Shown here: positions 6,258 to 13,775 of the stretch, one piece after another
Numbering within the stretch: position 1 is the stretch's first letter
Layout of the letters: each line of letters begins with the position of its first letter
Source: Oscillospiraceae bacterium
GTDB lineage: Bacteria; Bacillota; Clostridia; Oscillospirales; Ruminococcaceae
Reading direction: 5' to 3'
Length of the DNA stretch: 20,691 nt
Assembly (NCBI GenBank): GCA_022792755.1
Contig: JAAWBP010000057.1
Location: 1 to 20,691, forward strand
The notes under the pieces: model-generated
The model's database searches: none
Seen by the model: the letters and a program-made list of their open reading frames with translations, nothing else
Told to the model about the DNA's origin: nothing
Position numbers and translations under genes: made by a program

Positions 6258-7394
6258 TTATTCCGTATAGCTCAGCTTGACAATGTTCTGATCCTCAATA
6301 AAGTTTTCCACGTTATAGACGAAAAGGATCTGGTCATAGCTGCCGAGGTCGACCTTTTTCCCCAGGTCGACGTTGAGGTAGCGCAGATCCGCCATTGTGA
6401 TCTCCGCGTAATGCTGGCTCAGGAAGGGAACCAGACTGTGGGCGTAGGAATCCTTGATGACCAGCAGCTTTTTCCCCTCCGGCGCATTGGTAAAGACGGT
6501 GACAAAGGGCTGGTTGTCCCCCAGGAAGGAAGAATACTTGTCCTTCTGGTCGAGATATCCCCGGAAGTACATGCTGTCGTAAACCTTTTGGGAACTGCCG
6601 GTATTCACCACGACCCGTTCCACCTTTGTCCCCTTGGGATAGCTGTAATAGTCGATCGTGTCCGGGCCGGTCTGGTCGCAGATCACCTTGGAGTAAAGGG
6701 TTCCGAAAAAGTCGTGGGAAGCGTGCTGGATGTCGAAGCTGCTCAGCGAAACCGTCTGGTAGCCCAGCGGCCGGGAGGCCGCGCTGTACCCGAGATAGGC
6801 GCCCAGGCTGGTCCAGTGGTGGTCGGTCTTATAGTAGATATAGTCGTCTTTTGAGGAGGAGAGGGGGGAGTAGACATCCACCGTCGAAAGCTTCCCTCCC
6901 ATCCGGCTGTAGACGCTTTCGATGAGCATCTTCTGGTTGAGGACCGGGGCGTTTGGAGCCAACAGGTCTTTCTGGATTTCACAGGCGGTAGGAATTAACA
7001 TCATCGCACAAGGCACCCCGACCCGGTCGGCGAAGCCCGTGATCGCGCTGACATTCTTTGCAACCAGGGTGCGGTCATAATCCTCCACCTTCTGGATCAG
7101 CCGATCTTTGAGGATAAAAACCCCGTTTACCTCCTTTTTCCCGGCCAGCAGCTCGCTCTTCGTCTTGGCGGCGATCCACCCGTCCCGCAGGATGAAATGG
7201 TCGGCGAAGTAGGCTTCGAACCCCTTCATGAACCTGCCGTCCTGGATCGTCTCCCAGGTGAGGGCCGGGAACTCGGCCAGGACGCGGTTCTCATTTTCCG
7301 AAAACTTTTTTTGAGGGAGGAACAGGATCAAAAGCGGGACGACCGCGATCGTCAAAAAGAAGAGGAGCGCCGATATTTTTTTTGCGTTTGTCAT
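6258..7394 (-). CDS. DHHW family protein (AlgX/AlgJ/DltD-like, extracytoplasmic)
   Basis: A 378-residue protein with one N-terminal membrane segment (about 8-27) and an outside domain. The family-naming motif DHHW is at 191-194 (KTDHHWTSLGAY), with IKDSYAHS at 313-320; together they resemble the SGNH/GDSL-like catalytic residues of AlgJ, AlgX and related acetylation partners. FSENENRVLAEFP near residue 31 is also typical. The inferred role is transfer of acyl (probably acetyl) groups to a cell-envelope or extracellular polymer, with the MBOAT protein 11 nt upstream moving the group across the membrane. GGGGGTG precedes the ATG. The acceptor polymer cannot be told, as no glycosyltransferase is nearby. 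Confidence 0.88.
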   Translation of the reverse strand: MTNAKKISALLFFLTIAVVPLLILFLPQKKFSENENRVLAEFPALTWETIQDGRFMKGFEAYFADHFILRDGWIAAKTKSELLAGKKEVNGVFILKDRLIQKVEDYDRTLVAKNVSAITGFADRVGVPCAMMLIPTACEIQKDLLAPNAPVLNQKMLIESVYSRMGGKLSTVDVYSPLSSSKDDYIYYKTDHHWTSLGAYLGYSAASRPLGYQTVSLSSFDIQHASHDFFGTLYSKVICDQTGPDTIDYYSYPKGTKVERVVVNTGSSQKVYDSMYFRGYLDQKDKYSSFLGDNQPFVTVFTNAPEGKKLLVIKDSYAHSLVPFLSQHYAEITMADLRYLNVDLGKKVDLGSYDQILFVYNVENFIEDQNIVKLSYTE

Positions 7395-7405
7395 CCTTTC
7401 ACCCC

Positions 7406-8812
7406 CTAAAAACGGAAATACAGAAACGGGTTGTAGGTAGAATTGACGAGGAAGGCTGTGCAGAGGAGGAGCAGGCAGGCCTCAAACACCGGGGAAGCGT
7501 ACCGGACGCAGACCGGGAACCTCCCCGAAATCTTCTCCACCAGCCTTTTGGGGTAATTCGTCGCGCTCACGGCGCAGATCAACAGCAGAAGGAGGTAGGA
7601 GGTGAGCAGGTAGAGCGACTGGCCGTCGAAAAAGACCCCGCCGTTGCCGCCGAACATCGCCGCCAAGTACTGCCCCACATTCCCGAGGCTGTCGAACTCG
7701 AACAGCACCCAGCCGAAAACGACCAGCAGGAAGGAATAGGCCACCTGGAGCACCGCCGGGAGCTTTTTGAGGTATTTCCCCAAAAAGAAGCGCTCGAGGA
7801 TGATGAGCACCCCGAAATAGAGCCCCCAGAGGATAAAATTCCAGCTGGCGCCGTGCCAGAGCCCGGTGAGGAACCAAACCACCAGCAGGTTGCGCAGCAG
7901 CCTGAGCGTCCCCACCCGGTTGCCGCCCATCGGGATATAGACATAGCTGCGGAACCAGGAGCCGAGCGTGATATGCCACCGGCGCCAGAATTCGGAGATG
8001 CTTTTGGAAAGATAAGGGTAGTCGAAATTCTGCGGGAAGTTAAAGCCCATCATCTTCCCCATCCCGACCGCCATGTCCGAGTAGCCGGAAAAGTCGAAAT
8101 AAATCTGGAAGGTGAAGGCCAAAATCCCCAGCCAGGCGGTCAGCACCGAAAGCTCGTCGAGCGGGGAAGCTTTCACCGTCGTCCAGAGCATCCCAATGTT
8201 GTTGGCGAGCAGCACCTTCTTCCCGAGCCCCCGCAGGAAGATGCCGACCCCCTCCCCGACTTTGGTCAGGGTGACTGTGCGATGCTCCAGCTCAGCCGCC
8301 ACCTCCTTGTACCGGACGATCGGCCCGGCGACGATCTGCGGGAAGAGGGTGACGTAAGCCGCGTAATTGATGAAATTTTTCTGCACCGTGATATTCCGCA
8401 TATACATATCCAGCGTGTAAGACATGCTCTGGAAGGTGTAGAATGAAATCCCGATCGGCAGCGGGAGCTTTGGATCGATGAGCGAAAGGCCGAACACCTG
8501 GTTTAGGTTTGCAATGACAAACGAGCTGTACTTGAAGATGCAAAGGAGGAGGAGATTGACCGAAACAGCCGTAACCATACAAGCGAGCCGCGCCTTCGGC
8601 CGCTCTTCGAAGCGGGCGATCAGCCGCCCGGCGGTGTAATCCACCAGGGTGGTAAAAAGCATGAGGCAGACGTAGACCGGCTCCCCCCAGGCGTAAAAAA
8701 GAACGCCGGAGACCAGGATCAGCAAGTTCTTGAGCTGTTTGGGAGCGGCGTAATAAACCAGCATCACAAGCGGCAGGAACACATATAAAAAGGTCACGCT
8801 CGAAAATACCAT
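7406..8812 (-). CDS. MBOAT family membrane O-acyltransferase
   Basis: Polytopic membrane-bound O-acyltransferase of the AlgI/DltB/PatA type, 468 residues, with about ten hydrophobic segments. Diagnostic parts: MVFSSVTFLYVFLPLVMLVYY at the N-terminus, YFDFSGYSDMAVGMGKMMG near 238, RRWHITLGSWFRSYVYIPMGG from 277, and TGLWHGASWNF with the conserved His at about 320. It should move an acyl group across the membrane for O-acylation of an envelope polymer, with the DHHW partner encoded 11 nt downstream. I used the ATG at 8810-8812, as this is where family similarity begins, although the ribosome site is weak. A GTG at 8858-8860 would add 16 charged residues and has AAGGAAGGGG too far (about 20 nt) upstream. 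Confidence 0.92.
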   Translation of the reverse strand: MVFSSVTFLYVFLPLVMLVYYAAPKQLKNLLILVSGVLFYAWGEPVYVCLMLFTTLVDYTAGRLIARFEERPKARLACMVTAVSVNLLLLCIFKYSSFVIANLNQVFGLSLIDPKLPLPIGISFYTFQSMSYTLDMYMRNITVQKNFINYAAYVTLFPQIVAGPIVRYKEVAAELEHRTVTLTKVGEGVGIFLRGLGKKVLLANNIGMLWTTVKASPLDELSVLTAWLGILAFTFQIYFDFSGYSDMAVGMGKMMGFNFPQNFDYPYLSKSISEFWRRWHITLGSWFRSYVYIPMGGNRVGTLRLLRNLLVVWFLTGLWHGASWNFILWGLYFGVLIILERFFLGKYLKKLPAVLQVAYSFLLVVFGWVLFEFDSLGNVGQYLAAMFGGNGGVFFDGQSLYLLTSYLLLLLICAVSATNYPKRLVEKISGRFPVCVRYASPVFEACLLLLCTAFLVNSTYNPFLYFRF

Positions 8813-8824
8813 TCTACTCGTCAC

Positions 8825-8882
8825 GCGATACAAATGCCGCGCAAAAGGCCGTATTGTCACAGCCTGTCACGCCCGGTATCGC
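8825..8882. repeat. inverted repeat upstream of MBOAT gene
   Basis: GCGATAC (8825-8831) and GTATCGC (8876-8882) are a perfect 7-bp inverted repeat enclosing 44 nt that contain TGTCAC twice. It fills most of the 80-nt gap before the MBOAT start and may lower translation by holding the distant ribosome site or be part of a leader. The minus-strand GCTGTGACAAT resembles GCTGTGATAAT in the fab spacer, but relationship is unproven. Confidence 0.3.
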
Positions 8883-8892
8883 CCCTTCCTTT

Positions 8893-9510
8893 CTATTTTT
8901 CACCCGGATTCTCCCCGTCCATCCCGGAGACGAGCCGGAACAATTCCTCCCTCGCCACCCTCTTGTTCAAAAGGGCGACGAGGGCGTTTGCACTCAGCCG
9001 CTCCGGCAGGCCCAGCTCCAGCAGGAACCGCTTCCTGCGCGCCGCGCTGTCCGGCCTTCCGCTGAGGCCGAGCTCGTACAGATCCGCCTTGGTGATCCCC
9101 CCGGCGGACGGCGGGCAGGCGATGACGCCGCTTTCCTCCAGCGCCTTCCTCAGCAGCGGGAGCGGAAGCCCCTCCACCCCCAGCTTCCCCTCTTTTGAGG
9201 GCGCCGCCTTCCGCTTCTCCTTCCCGAAGACGTCCGGGATATAGAGGTGGTAGACCTCGCAACCCTTTAAAAGAGAGTTCAAGAATCCTCGGATTTGAAA
9301 CCCGGCGGCGTCCGAATCGGTCGCGATGACCGCGCCGTATTCCTCCGCCAGGCGGCGGATCAGCTTCTGCTTTTCACGGTCCCGGTAGATTCCAAACCCA
9401 TCCGTTTTAATTATAACCGCATTGAGCAGAGATTCAAGCTTTATTTTATCGTACTTCCCCTCCGAGACGACGATCTGCCGGAGGGTGATCTTCCCGCCGC
9501 TCTCCATCAT
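8893..9510 (-). CDS. Toprim/DUF4093 protein, RNase M5-like
   Basis: A 205-residue protein with an N-terminal Toprim domain (about 11-110) and a DUF4093-type C-terminal part. Toprim acidic residues are present: Glu17 in VVSEGKYDK and Asp65/Asp67 in ATDSDAAG. PDVFGKEKRKAAPSKEGKLGVEG is characteristic of the DUF4093 group found with the RNase M5 Toprim in clostridia. RNase M5 (RnmV) matures 5S rRNA in Bacillus; whether this protein does that or another metal-dependent cleavage is inference. Its ATG overlaps the holA stop (ATGA at 9507-9510), so it is translationally coupled to holA. A second ATG directly follows the first. Confidence 0.85.
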   Translation of the reverse strand: MMESGGKITLRQIVVSEGKYDKIKLESLLNAVIIKTDGFGIYRDREKQKLIRRLAEEYGAVIATDSDAAGFQIRGFLNSLLKGCEVYHLYIPDVFGKEKRKAAPSKEGKLGVEGLPLPLLRKALEESGVIACPPSAGGITKADLYELGLSGRPDSAARRKRFLLELGLPERLSANALVALLNKRVAREELFRLVSGMDGENPGEK

Positions 9511-10550
9511 CCGTCCCCCGTCCGGAGCCGCACCAGAGCAGCCTCGAGCAGCTCGTAGGAATCCGCCTTGCTGGACTTTAACCGCAAGTCGAGCTCGTGG
9601 AGCAGCCCGATCCCCCGGCGGAGGGCACCGATCTCTGTCCGCGCCGCGCTGCGGAAGGCGTTGTCCACCCGGAACCGCACCCGAGGGTTGTACCCGAAAT
9701 CAGCGGCAGCCTCCGCCGCATTCTTCCCGGCCGCTAGGGCGCATTTGGCGCGGTAAAGGTCGAGGAAAGCGCTGTTGAGCGCCCCCGCGACTGCAATCGG
9801 CTCCGCCCGCTGGGCTTTCAGCGCAGCCACCGCGTGGAGCGCCGTGTCCAGATCACCGCGGAGTGCCGCATTCGCGAGGTCGAAGGCCGTGGCGTCTATC
9901 GTCTTTTCCACAAGGGCGTCCACCGTTTCCGCGGTGATCTCCCCCGCCCCGGTGAAGGCGACCAGCTTTTCCAGATCCTTAAGCAGCGTGGTCAGGTCGT
10001 TCCCCACCGATTCAACCAGCCTCCCCGCCGCCGCAGAGGGCAGGAAACAGTCTGCCTTCGCCGCTTCGCCGGAAAGGTATTTCGCCAGATCGCCTTTCGA
10101 AAGGGGCGGGAATTCCACGACCGTCCCATTTTTTTCCATGAACTTCAAAAAGTTCTGCACCTTCCGGCTGGCCTTGACCAGCAGTTCAAAGCCGGTGACG
10201 TAAATCACCAGCACGGTGCTCTCCGGCAGCTCCTCCACCAGCTTTTGAAGCCGTTTGAGCTCCTCCGCCGGGAGTTGGTCGGGGTTCAGGTCGTGGAGGA
10301 CGACCGCTTTCCGGGGCGCCATCATGGGCAGGTTCTGGGCGGCATCCTCGACCGCACTCCAATCGAGCTCCCTTTTTTCCGCCTCAAACCGCTGGAGATT
10401 GAAAGCGGCCATCCCCGGCACAACCCGCTTTAAAAGCCGTTCCAGGTATCTGGATAGGAGATACTGCTCGCTCCCGTACAGAAAATAGGCGCCGGAAAGC
10501 TCGTTTTTTTTGATTTCACCGCCCAGCTTCTTAAAATCAATTTTTGCCAT
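9507..10550 (-). CDS. holA: DNA polymerase III subunit delta
   Basis: Delta subunit of the clamp loader, which opens the beta sliding clamp during replication; cytoplasmic, in complex with tau/gamma and delta prime. The 347 residues fit the family. Visible are the N-terminal GAYFLYGSEQYLLSRYLERLL, the clamp-contact region LPMMAPRKAVVLHDLN, and the C-terminal helical collar (FRSAARTEIGALRRGIGLLHELDLRLKSS). It has no Walker A motif, as expected for delta. GGAGG is 7 nt before the ATG and the gene begins 12 nt after comEC. comEC-holA order is common in Firmicutes. No sign of damage. Confidence 0.94.
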   Translation of the reverse strand: MAKIDFKKLGGEIKKNELSGAYFLYGSEQYLLSRYLERLLKRVVPGMAAFNLQRFEAEKRELDWSAVEDAAQNLPMMAPRKAVVLHDLNPDQLPAEELKRLQKLVEELPESTVLVIYVTGFELLVKASRKVQNFLKFMEKNGTVVEFPPLSKGDLAKYLSGEAAKADCFLPSAAAGRLVESVGNDLTTLLKDLEKLVAFTGAGEITAETVDALVEKTIDATAFDLANAALRGDLDTALHAVAALKAQRAEPIAVAGALNSAFLDLYRAKCALAAGKNAAEAAADFGYNPRVRFRVDNAFRSAARTEIGALRRGIGLLHELDLRLKSSKADSYELLEAALVRLRTGDG

Positions 10551-10562
10551 AAACCCGCCTCC

Positions 10563-12752
10563 TTATTCCGCAGTCCGGTAGCAGCCGCCCCAATCGGGGT
10601 AGAACAGGGTCGTCCGCACCGATTCATAACCAGGGATCACCTGCTCGCTCCGGTCGCCCGTATCCTCTTTGGGGGTGAGAAGGAGGATCTGCTCCGCGGG
10701 GATCACATCCCGGTCGGTGGTCGATTCGGCTGCCGTGACCAACCTGGCCGGTTCCTCCAGATAGGGGAGGGCATCCCTGAGGTCCTGCGCCGCGAGGTAC
10801 CGCTCCCCGCGGTAGATGACCTCCACGACCGGCATCTTCATCCCGTAAATCCGGATCGTCGTCCCGTCGGGATAGGCGAGCTCCAGCCCGTCCATCGAAA
10901 AGAGCCTGTCCTGTTCGACGTCGTGGGGATAGCTTTCCGTACTCAGCGCTTCACCGCTGAGCGCAAGGTGTTTGATTTCGAACAGCTCCGAAAAGGTTCC
11001 GGTGATCTGCCCCGTCCTCCGGTTTCCGTCCGGCTGGATGTAAAGGTCGATCTTCTCGACGCCCCGCGCCCGCAGCTCGCGGCGCAGGGCCGTTGCCGCC
11101 GAGGTGTTGGAGCAGCCGTAAACGAAATTCAAGCCGCCCGCTTCGATCAAAACGCCGGATTCCTCCCCGGAGCGGACGGCTGTCACCGCGATGGAATGAT
11201 CCGACAAAAACCGCTCTGCTGCGAACAGGGAGACGAGAACCAGAAAGGACGCTGCGGTGATATAGAACAAAACTTTCGGTTTCCGCCTTCCAAACAGCCT
11301 GTAGTACAGAAACCCCGCAAGGCTCAGGACAAACCAGAGCTGGACAATTCCTTTCCCAAGCGGCAGGTAGGCAAACGGCGCACCCACCGCGATCTCCGCT
11401 CCGCGGTCGATGACAGTGACCGCCCAGGAACAGGCGCCGCCGCTGAGTGCCGCGAGCGGGCTCAAAAACGGAACCAGCCCCAGGAAAGCTGTGGCAAAGC
11501 CCGCGAACATGGCAACCGAGACAAAGAGGTTGATCACCGGGTTGAGCAGAATCCCAACCAGAGAGACCTCTTGGAAACAGAGGAGGGTGACCGGAAGCGT
11601 CCCCAGCACCGCCGCAATCGAAACGGTGAACAGTGAGACGACGCTCTTTCCCCGGCTTCCCCAGATTTTCAGTGCCTTGCAGACCCGGTCCCGCATCGGG
11701 CGGGCGAGGAGCAGGATTCCCAGCGTCGCCGAAGCCGAGAGGAGAAACCCGACGTCGTACATGATGTACGGATTGGAAAGGGAGATGAACAGGCAGGCGA
11801 TTCCGAGCGAATTGAGCCCGTTCGCCGGGCGGCGGAAAAGCTGCCCGGCAAGGAGGATCAGCATCATGATCCCCGCGCGGAGTACGGACGGCCTGCAGCC
11901 CGCAAGCAGCATAAACCCCAGCACCGCGAAGATGCCGAGGCCGGCCGACAGCCGTTTGTTGAGCCGCAGCAGGGCGAACAGCCCCATTGTCAGCTGTACC
12001 ACAATCGTCATATGTAAGCCCGAAACGCTGAACAGGTGGGAGACCCCGGCCCGGCTGAAGGTGATCCTCTTCATCTCGTCCAGACTGGAGCTGCCGCCGA
12101 GCAGCATCCCGGATGCGATCTGCGCGCTGTCGGAGGGCATGTTCTTTTCGACGGAGGCCCTGAGCAGGTCCCGAAGGAGGTGAAAGGAGGCGCTGAGGCT
12201 GAACTTTTCCGGAGGGAGAACTTCCACCTGTGCATCCGACGCCGCATTTCCCCGGAGAAAGAGGCCGTGGGATTTATAGTAATCCCCGAGCACCCTCCCC
12301 TCCGCAGGCTGGTTGAGCTCCAGCTTCATTCGGGTTTCAACGATGTCCCCGTAGGTGACGCCGAGATCCTCCCTGGAATAATGGAGCACCCCAACCGGTT
12401 CGACCGGCCGCCCATCGGCCTCCAGCAAACGAAGCTCGTAGGAGTAAAAACCATTCCCAGGGCTGAAATCCTCCACCGCGAGCTTGACCGAAACCGTCTG
12501 GCCGTCCAGCCGGGCCGCGGGTTCGTAGACCGTACGGGTGTAAAAGAAAAAGACGCCGAAGGCCAAAACCGTCGCGGAAGCGACACACCAAAAGCTCCGG
12601 CTCGCCCGCAGGGACTTCACACAGAGCCCGACGACCAGCAAAATCAGGAGCGCCGGAAAACCCCAGGCCAGTTTTCCAGCGCCCAAAACGGCGGCCGCCA
12701 GCAGAGCGGCCGCGTACCCATACCCAAACCGCGCGAGTTTCTGCGTTTTCAT
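10563..12752 (-). CDS. comEC: ComEC/Rec2-type DNA uptake channel with degenerate C-terminal domain
   Basis: Membrane channel for single-stranded DNA entry in natural competence. The 729 residues hold N-terminal membrane helices, an outside DUF4131/OB-like region (about 80-180), and the Competence domain (about 205-490) with HLFSVSGLHMTIV at 239-251 and CRPSVLRAGIMM near 286-297. In the family the C-terminal part is a metallo-beta-lactamase-like domain. Here (520-729) the expected VGQGDS is replaced by VRSGEES, and the usual HxHxDH stretch by YIQPDGNRRTGQ, so metal ligands are missing and nuclease activity is unlikely. The frame is intact throughout. Whether the channel still imports DNA is unknown; no other com gene is in the window. 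Confidence 0.9.
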   Translation of the reverse strand: MKTQKLARFGYGYAAALLAAAVLGAGKLAWGFPALLILLVVGLCVKSLRASRSFWCVASATVLAFGVFFFYTRTVYEPAARLDGQTVSVKLAVEDFSPGNGFYSYELRLLEADGRPVEPVGVLHYSREDLGVTYGDIVETRMKLELNQPAEGRVLGDYYKSHGLFLRGNAASDAQVEVLPPEKFSLSASFHLLRDLLRASVEKNMPSDSAQIASGMLLGGSSSLDEMKRITFSRAGVSHLFSVSGLHMTIVVQLTMGLFALLRLNKRLSAGLGIFAVLGFMLLAGCRPSVLRAGIMMLILLAGQLFRRPANGLNSLGIACLFISLSNPYIMYDVGFLLSASATLGILLLARPMRDRVCKALKIWGSRGKSVVSLFTVSIAAVLGTLPVTLLCFQEVSLVGILLNPVINLFVSVAMFAGFATAFLGLVPFLSPLAALSGGACSWAVTVIDRGAEIAVGAPFAYLPLGKGIVQLWFVLSLAGFLYYRLFGRRKPKVLFYITAASFLVLVSLFAAERFLSDHSIAVTAVRSGEESGVLIEAGGLNFVYGCSNTSAATALRRELRARGVEKIDLYIQPDGNRRTGQITGTFSELFEIKHLALSGEALSTESYPHDVEQDRLFSMDGLELAYPDGTTIRIYGMKMPVVEVIYRGERYLAAQDLRDALPYLEEPARLVTAAESTTDRDVIPAEQILLLTPKEDTGDRSEQVIPGYESVRTTLFYPDWGGCYRTAE

Positions 12753-12780
12753 CCCTTTGCTCCATTCCGGTTTTCAGTCA

Positions 12781-13320
12781 TCACTTCTCAAACAGAGGGA
12801 GCTCCTCCAAAAAGATGATGTCGTCCCGGTTCGCCGCTTCCCCTTCGGCGAGGACGGTCGCAATCCCAGCAATCTTCCCGCCCGCGACATTTGCAAGCTC
12901 TGTCAGGGCGTTGAGGGATTCCCCTGTGCTGATGACGTCGTCGACGATCAAAATCCGTTTCCCCTTGAGAAGCTCGATGTCGTACCGGTCGATGTAGAGG
13001 GTCTGCATATGCATCGTGGTGATCGACTTCACGTCCACCTTGACCGGGTCTTTCATGTAGAGCTTCAAGCCCTTCCGGGCGACGACGTACCGCTCGCCGA
13101 GCTGGCGGGCCATTTCATAGGCAAGGGGGATCCCCTTGGCTTCGGCCGTCAGGATCACATCGTGCTCCGGCACCTTTTTGATCAGCTCGGATGCACAGGC
13201 GACCGTCAGCTCTACGTCGGTAAACATGACAAACCCCGCAATATCCAGGTGTTCATTGACCGGGCAGATGGGGAGCTCGCGGGTCAGGCCCGCGACCTTC
13301 AGGGTATAGGTTTCATTCAT
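12781..13320 (-). CDS. purine-type phosphoribosyltransferase (apt-like)
   Basis: Type I phosphoribosyltransferase of 179 residues. The PRPP-binding motif ILIVDDVISTGES is at 123-135, and LTAEAKGIPLAYEMA (58-71) fits the adenine/xanthine transferase subgroup; the N-terminus MNETYTLKVAGLTRELPI is shared by clostridial proteins usually labelled adenine phosphoribosyltransferase. It would salvage a purine base with PRPP, but which base is not decided by these residues; classic Apt begins differently. The start is the ATG at 13318-13320, with GGAGG 8 nt before it; the upstream in-frame extension to 13395 lacks such a site. comEC follows after 28 nt. Confidence 0.85.
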   Translation of the reverse strand: MNETYTLKVAGLTRELPICPVNEHLDIAGFVMFTDVELTVACASELIKKVPEHDVILTAEAKGIPLAYEMARQLGERYVVARKGLKLYMKDPVKVDVKSITTMHMQTLYIDRYDIELLKGKRILIVDDVISTGESLNALTELANVAGGKIAGIATVLAEGEAANRDDIIFLEELPLFEK

Positions 13321-13343
13321 TGCAAAGACCTCCGTTCTCATAA

Positions 13344-13389
13344 TGCCGGCGGATATCCGGCACACGGCGCGCCTGTTAAAAGGCGCACC
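13344..13389 (-). promoter_or_regulatory. tandem hairpins before the phosphoribosyltransferase gene
   Basis: In the 97-nt gap between the HIT gene and the transferase two stems follow each other: GGTGCGCC/GGCGCGCC (13382-13389 with 13366-13373, 8 bp with one wobble, 8-nt loop) and TGCCGG/CCGGCA (13357-13362 with 13344-13349, 7-nt loop). No U-run follows, so they are not a standard terminator; they may stabilise or separate messages. They do not resemble a purine riboswitch. Confidence 0.4.
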
Positions 13390-13417
13390 GGGCACCCATT
13401 ACACCGATTCTATAGGC

Positions 13418-13756
13418 TCACGCCATTTTTTCGCTGAGTTTTTTCCCGCCGAGGACATGGAAATGCAGATGTTTGACCGTCTGCGCGCCGTCCTCGCCGC
13501 AGTTGGTGATCACGCGGAACCCGTCCCCCAGCCCGAGCTCCGCCGCGAGCTTCGCAATCACTTCGAAGATATAGGCGACCACAGCGGAATTTTCCGCCGT
13601 AATCTCAGCCGCGCTTTCGATATGCGCCTTCGGAATGATCAGAAAATGCACCGGAGCCTGGGGGTTGATATCGTAAAACGCATAGACCCAGTCGTCCTCA
13701 TAAACCTTTTTGCTGGGGATCTCCCCGGCGACGATCTTACAAAACAAACAATCCAT
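13418..13756 (-). CDS. HIT family nucleotide-binding hydrolase (HinT-like)
   Basis: Small cytoplasmic histidine-triad protein of 112 residues, a full-length HinT-type member. The triad HLHFHVLGG is at 96-104, with the nucleophilic His at about 98-100, and CLFCKI at the N-terminus plus a His near 45 gives the possible zinc site of this subgroup. Such proteins hydrolyse purine nucleoside phosphoramidates, and can remove adenylate from lysyl-AMP in some bacteria. It starts 19 nt after alaS on the same strand, so is likely cotranscribed with it; the nearness to an aminoacyl-tRNA synthetase fits a role in clearing adenylate by-products, but that is inference. Confidence 0.94.
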   Translation of the reverse strand: MDCLFCKIVAGEIPSKKVYEDDWVYAFYDINPQAPVHFLIIPKAHIESAAEITAENSAVVAYIFEVIAKLAAELGLGDGFRVITNCGEDGAQTVKHLHFHVLGGKKLSEKMA

Positions 13757-13775
13757 CTTCGTTTCTCCTCTCTAA

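Noticed and set aside
7382..8446. 354-codon open frame antisense to the MBOAT gene
   Set aside because: Its charged, proline-rich product is typical of an antisense frame of a membrane protein gene.
8850..8875. Third copy of the dispersed repeat before the MBOAT gene
   Set aside because: Only an 11-base similarity and a different layout; too little to call.
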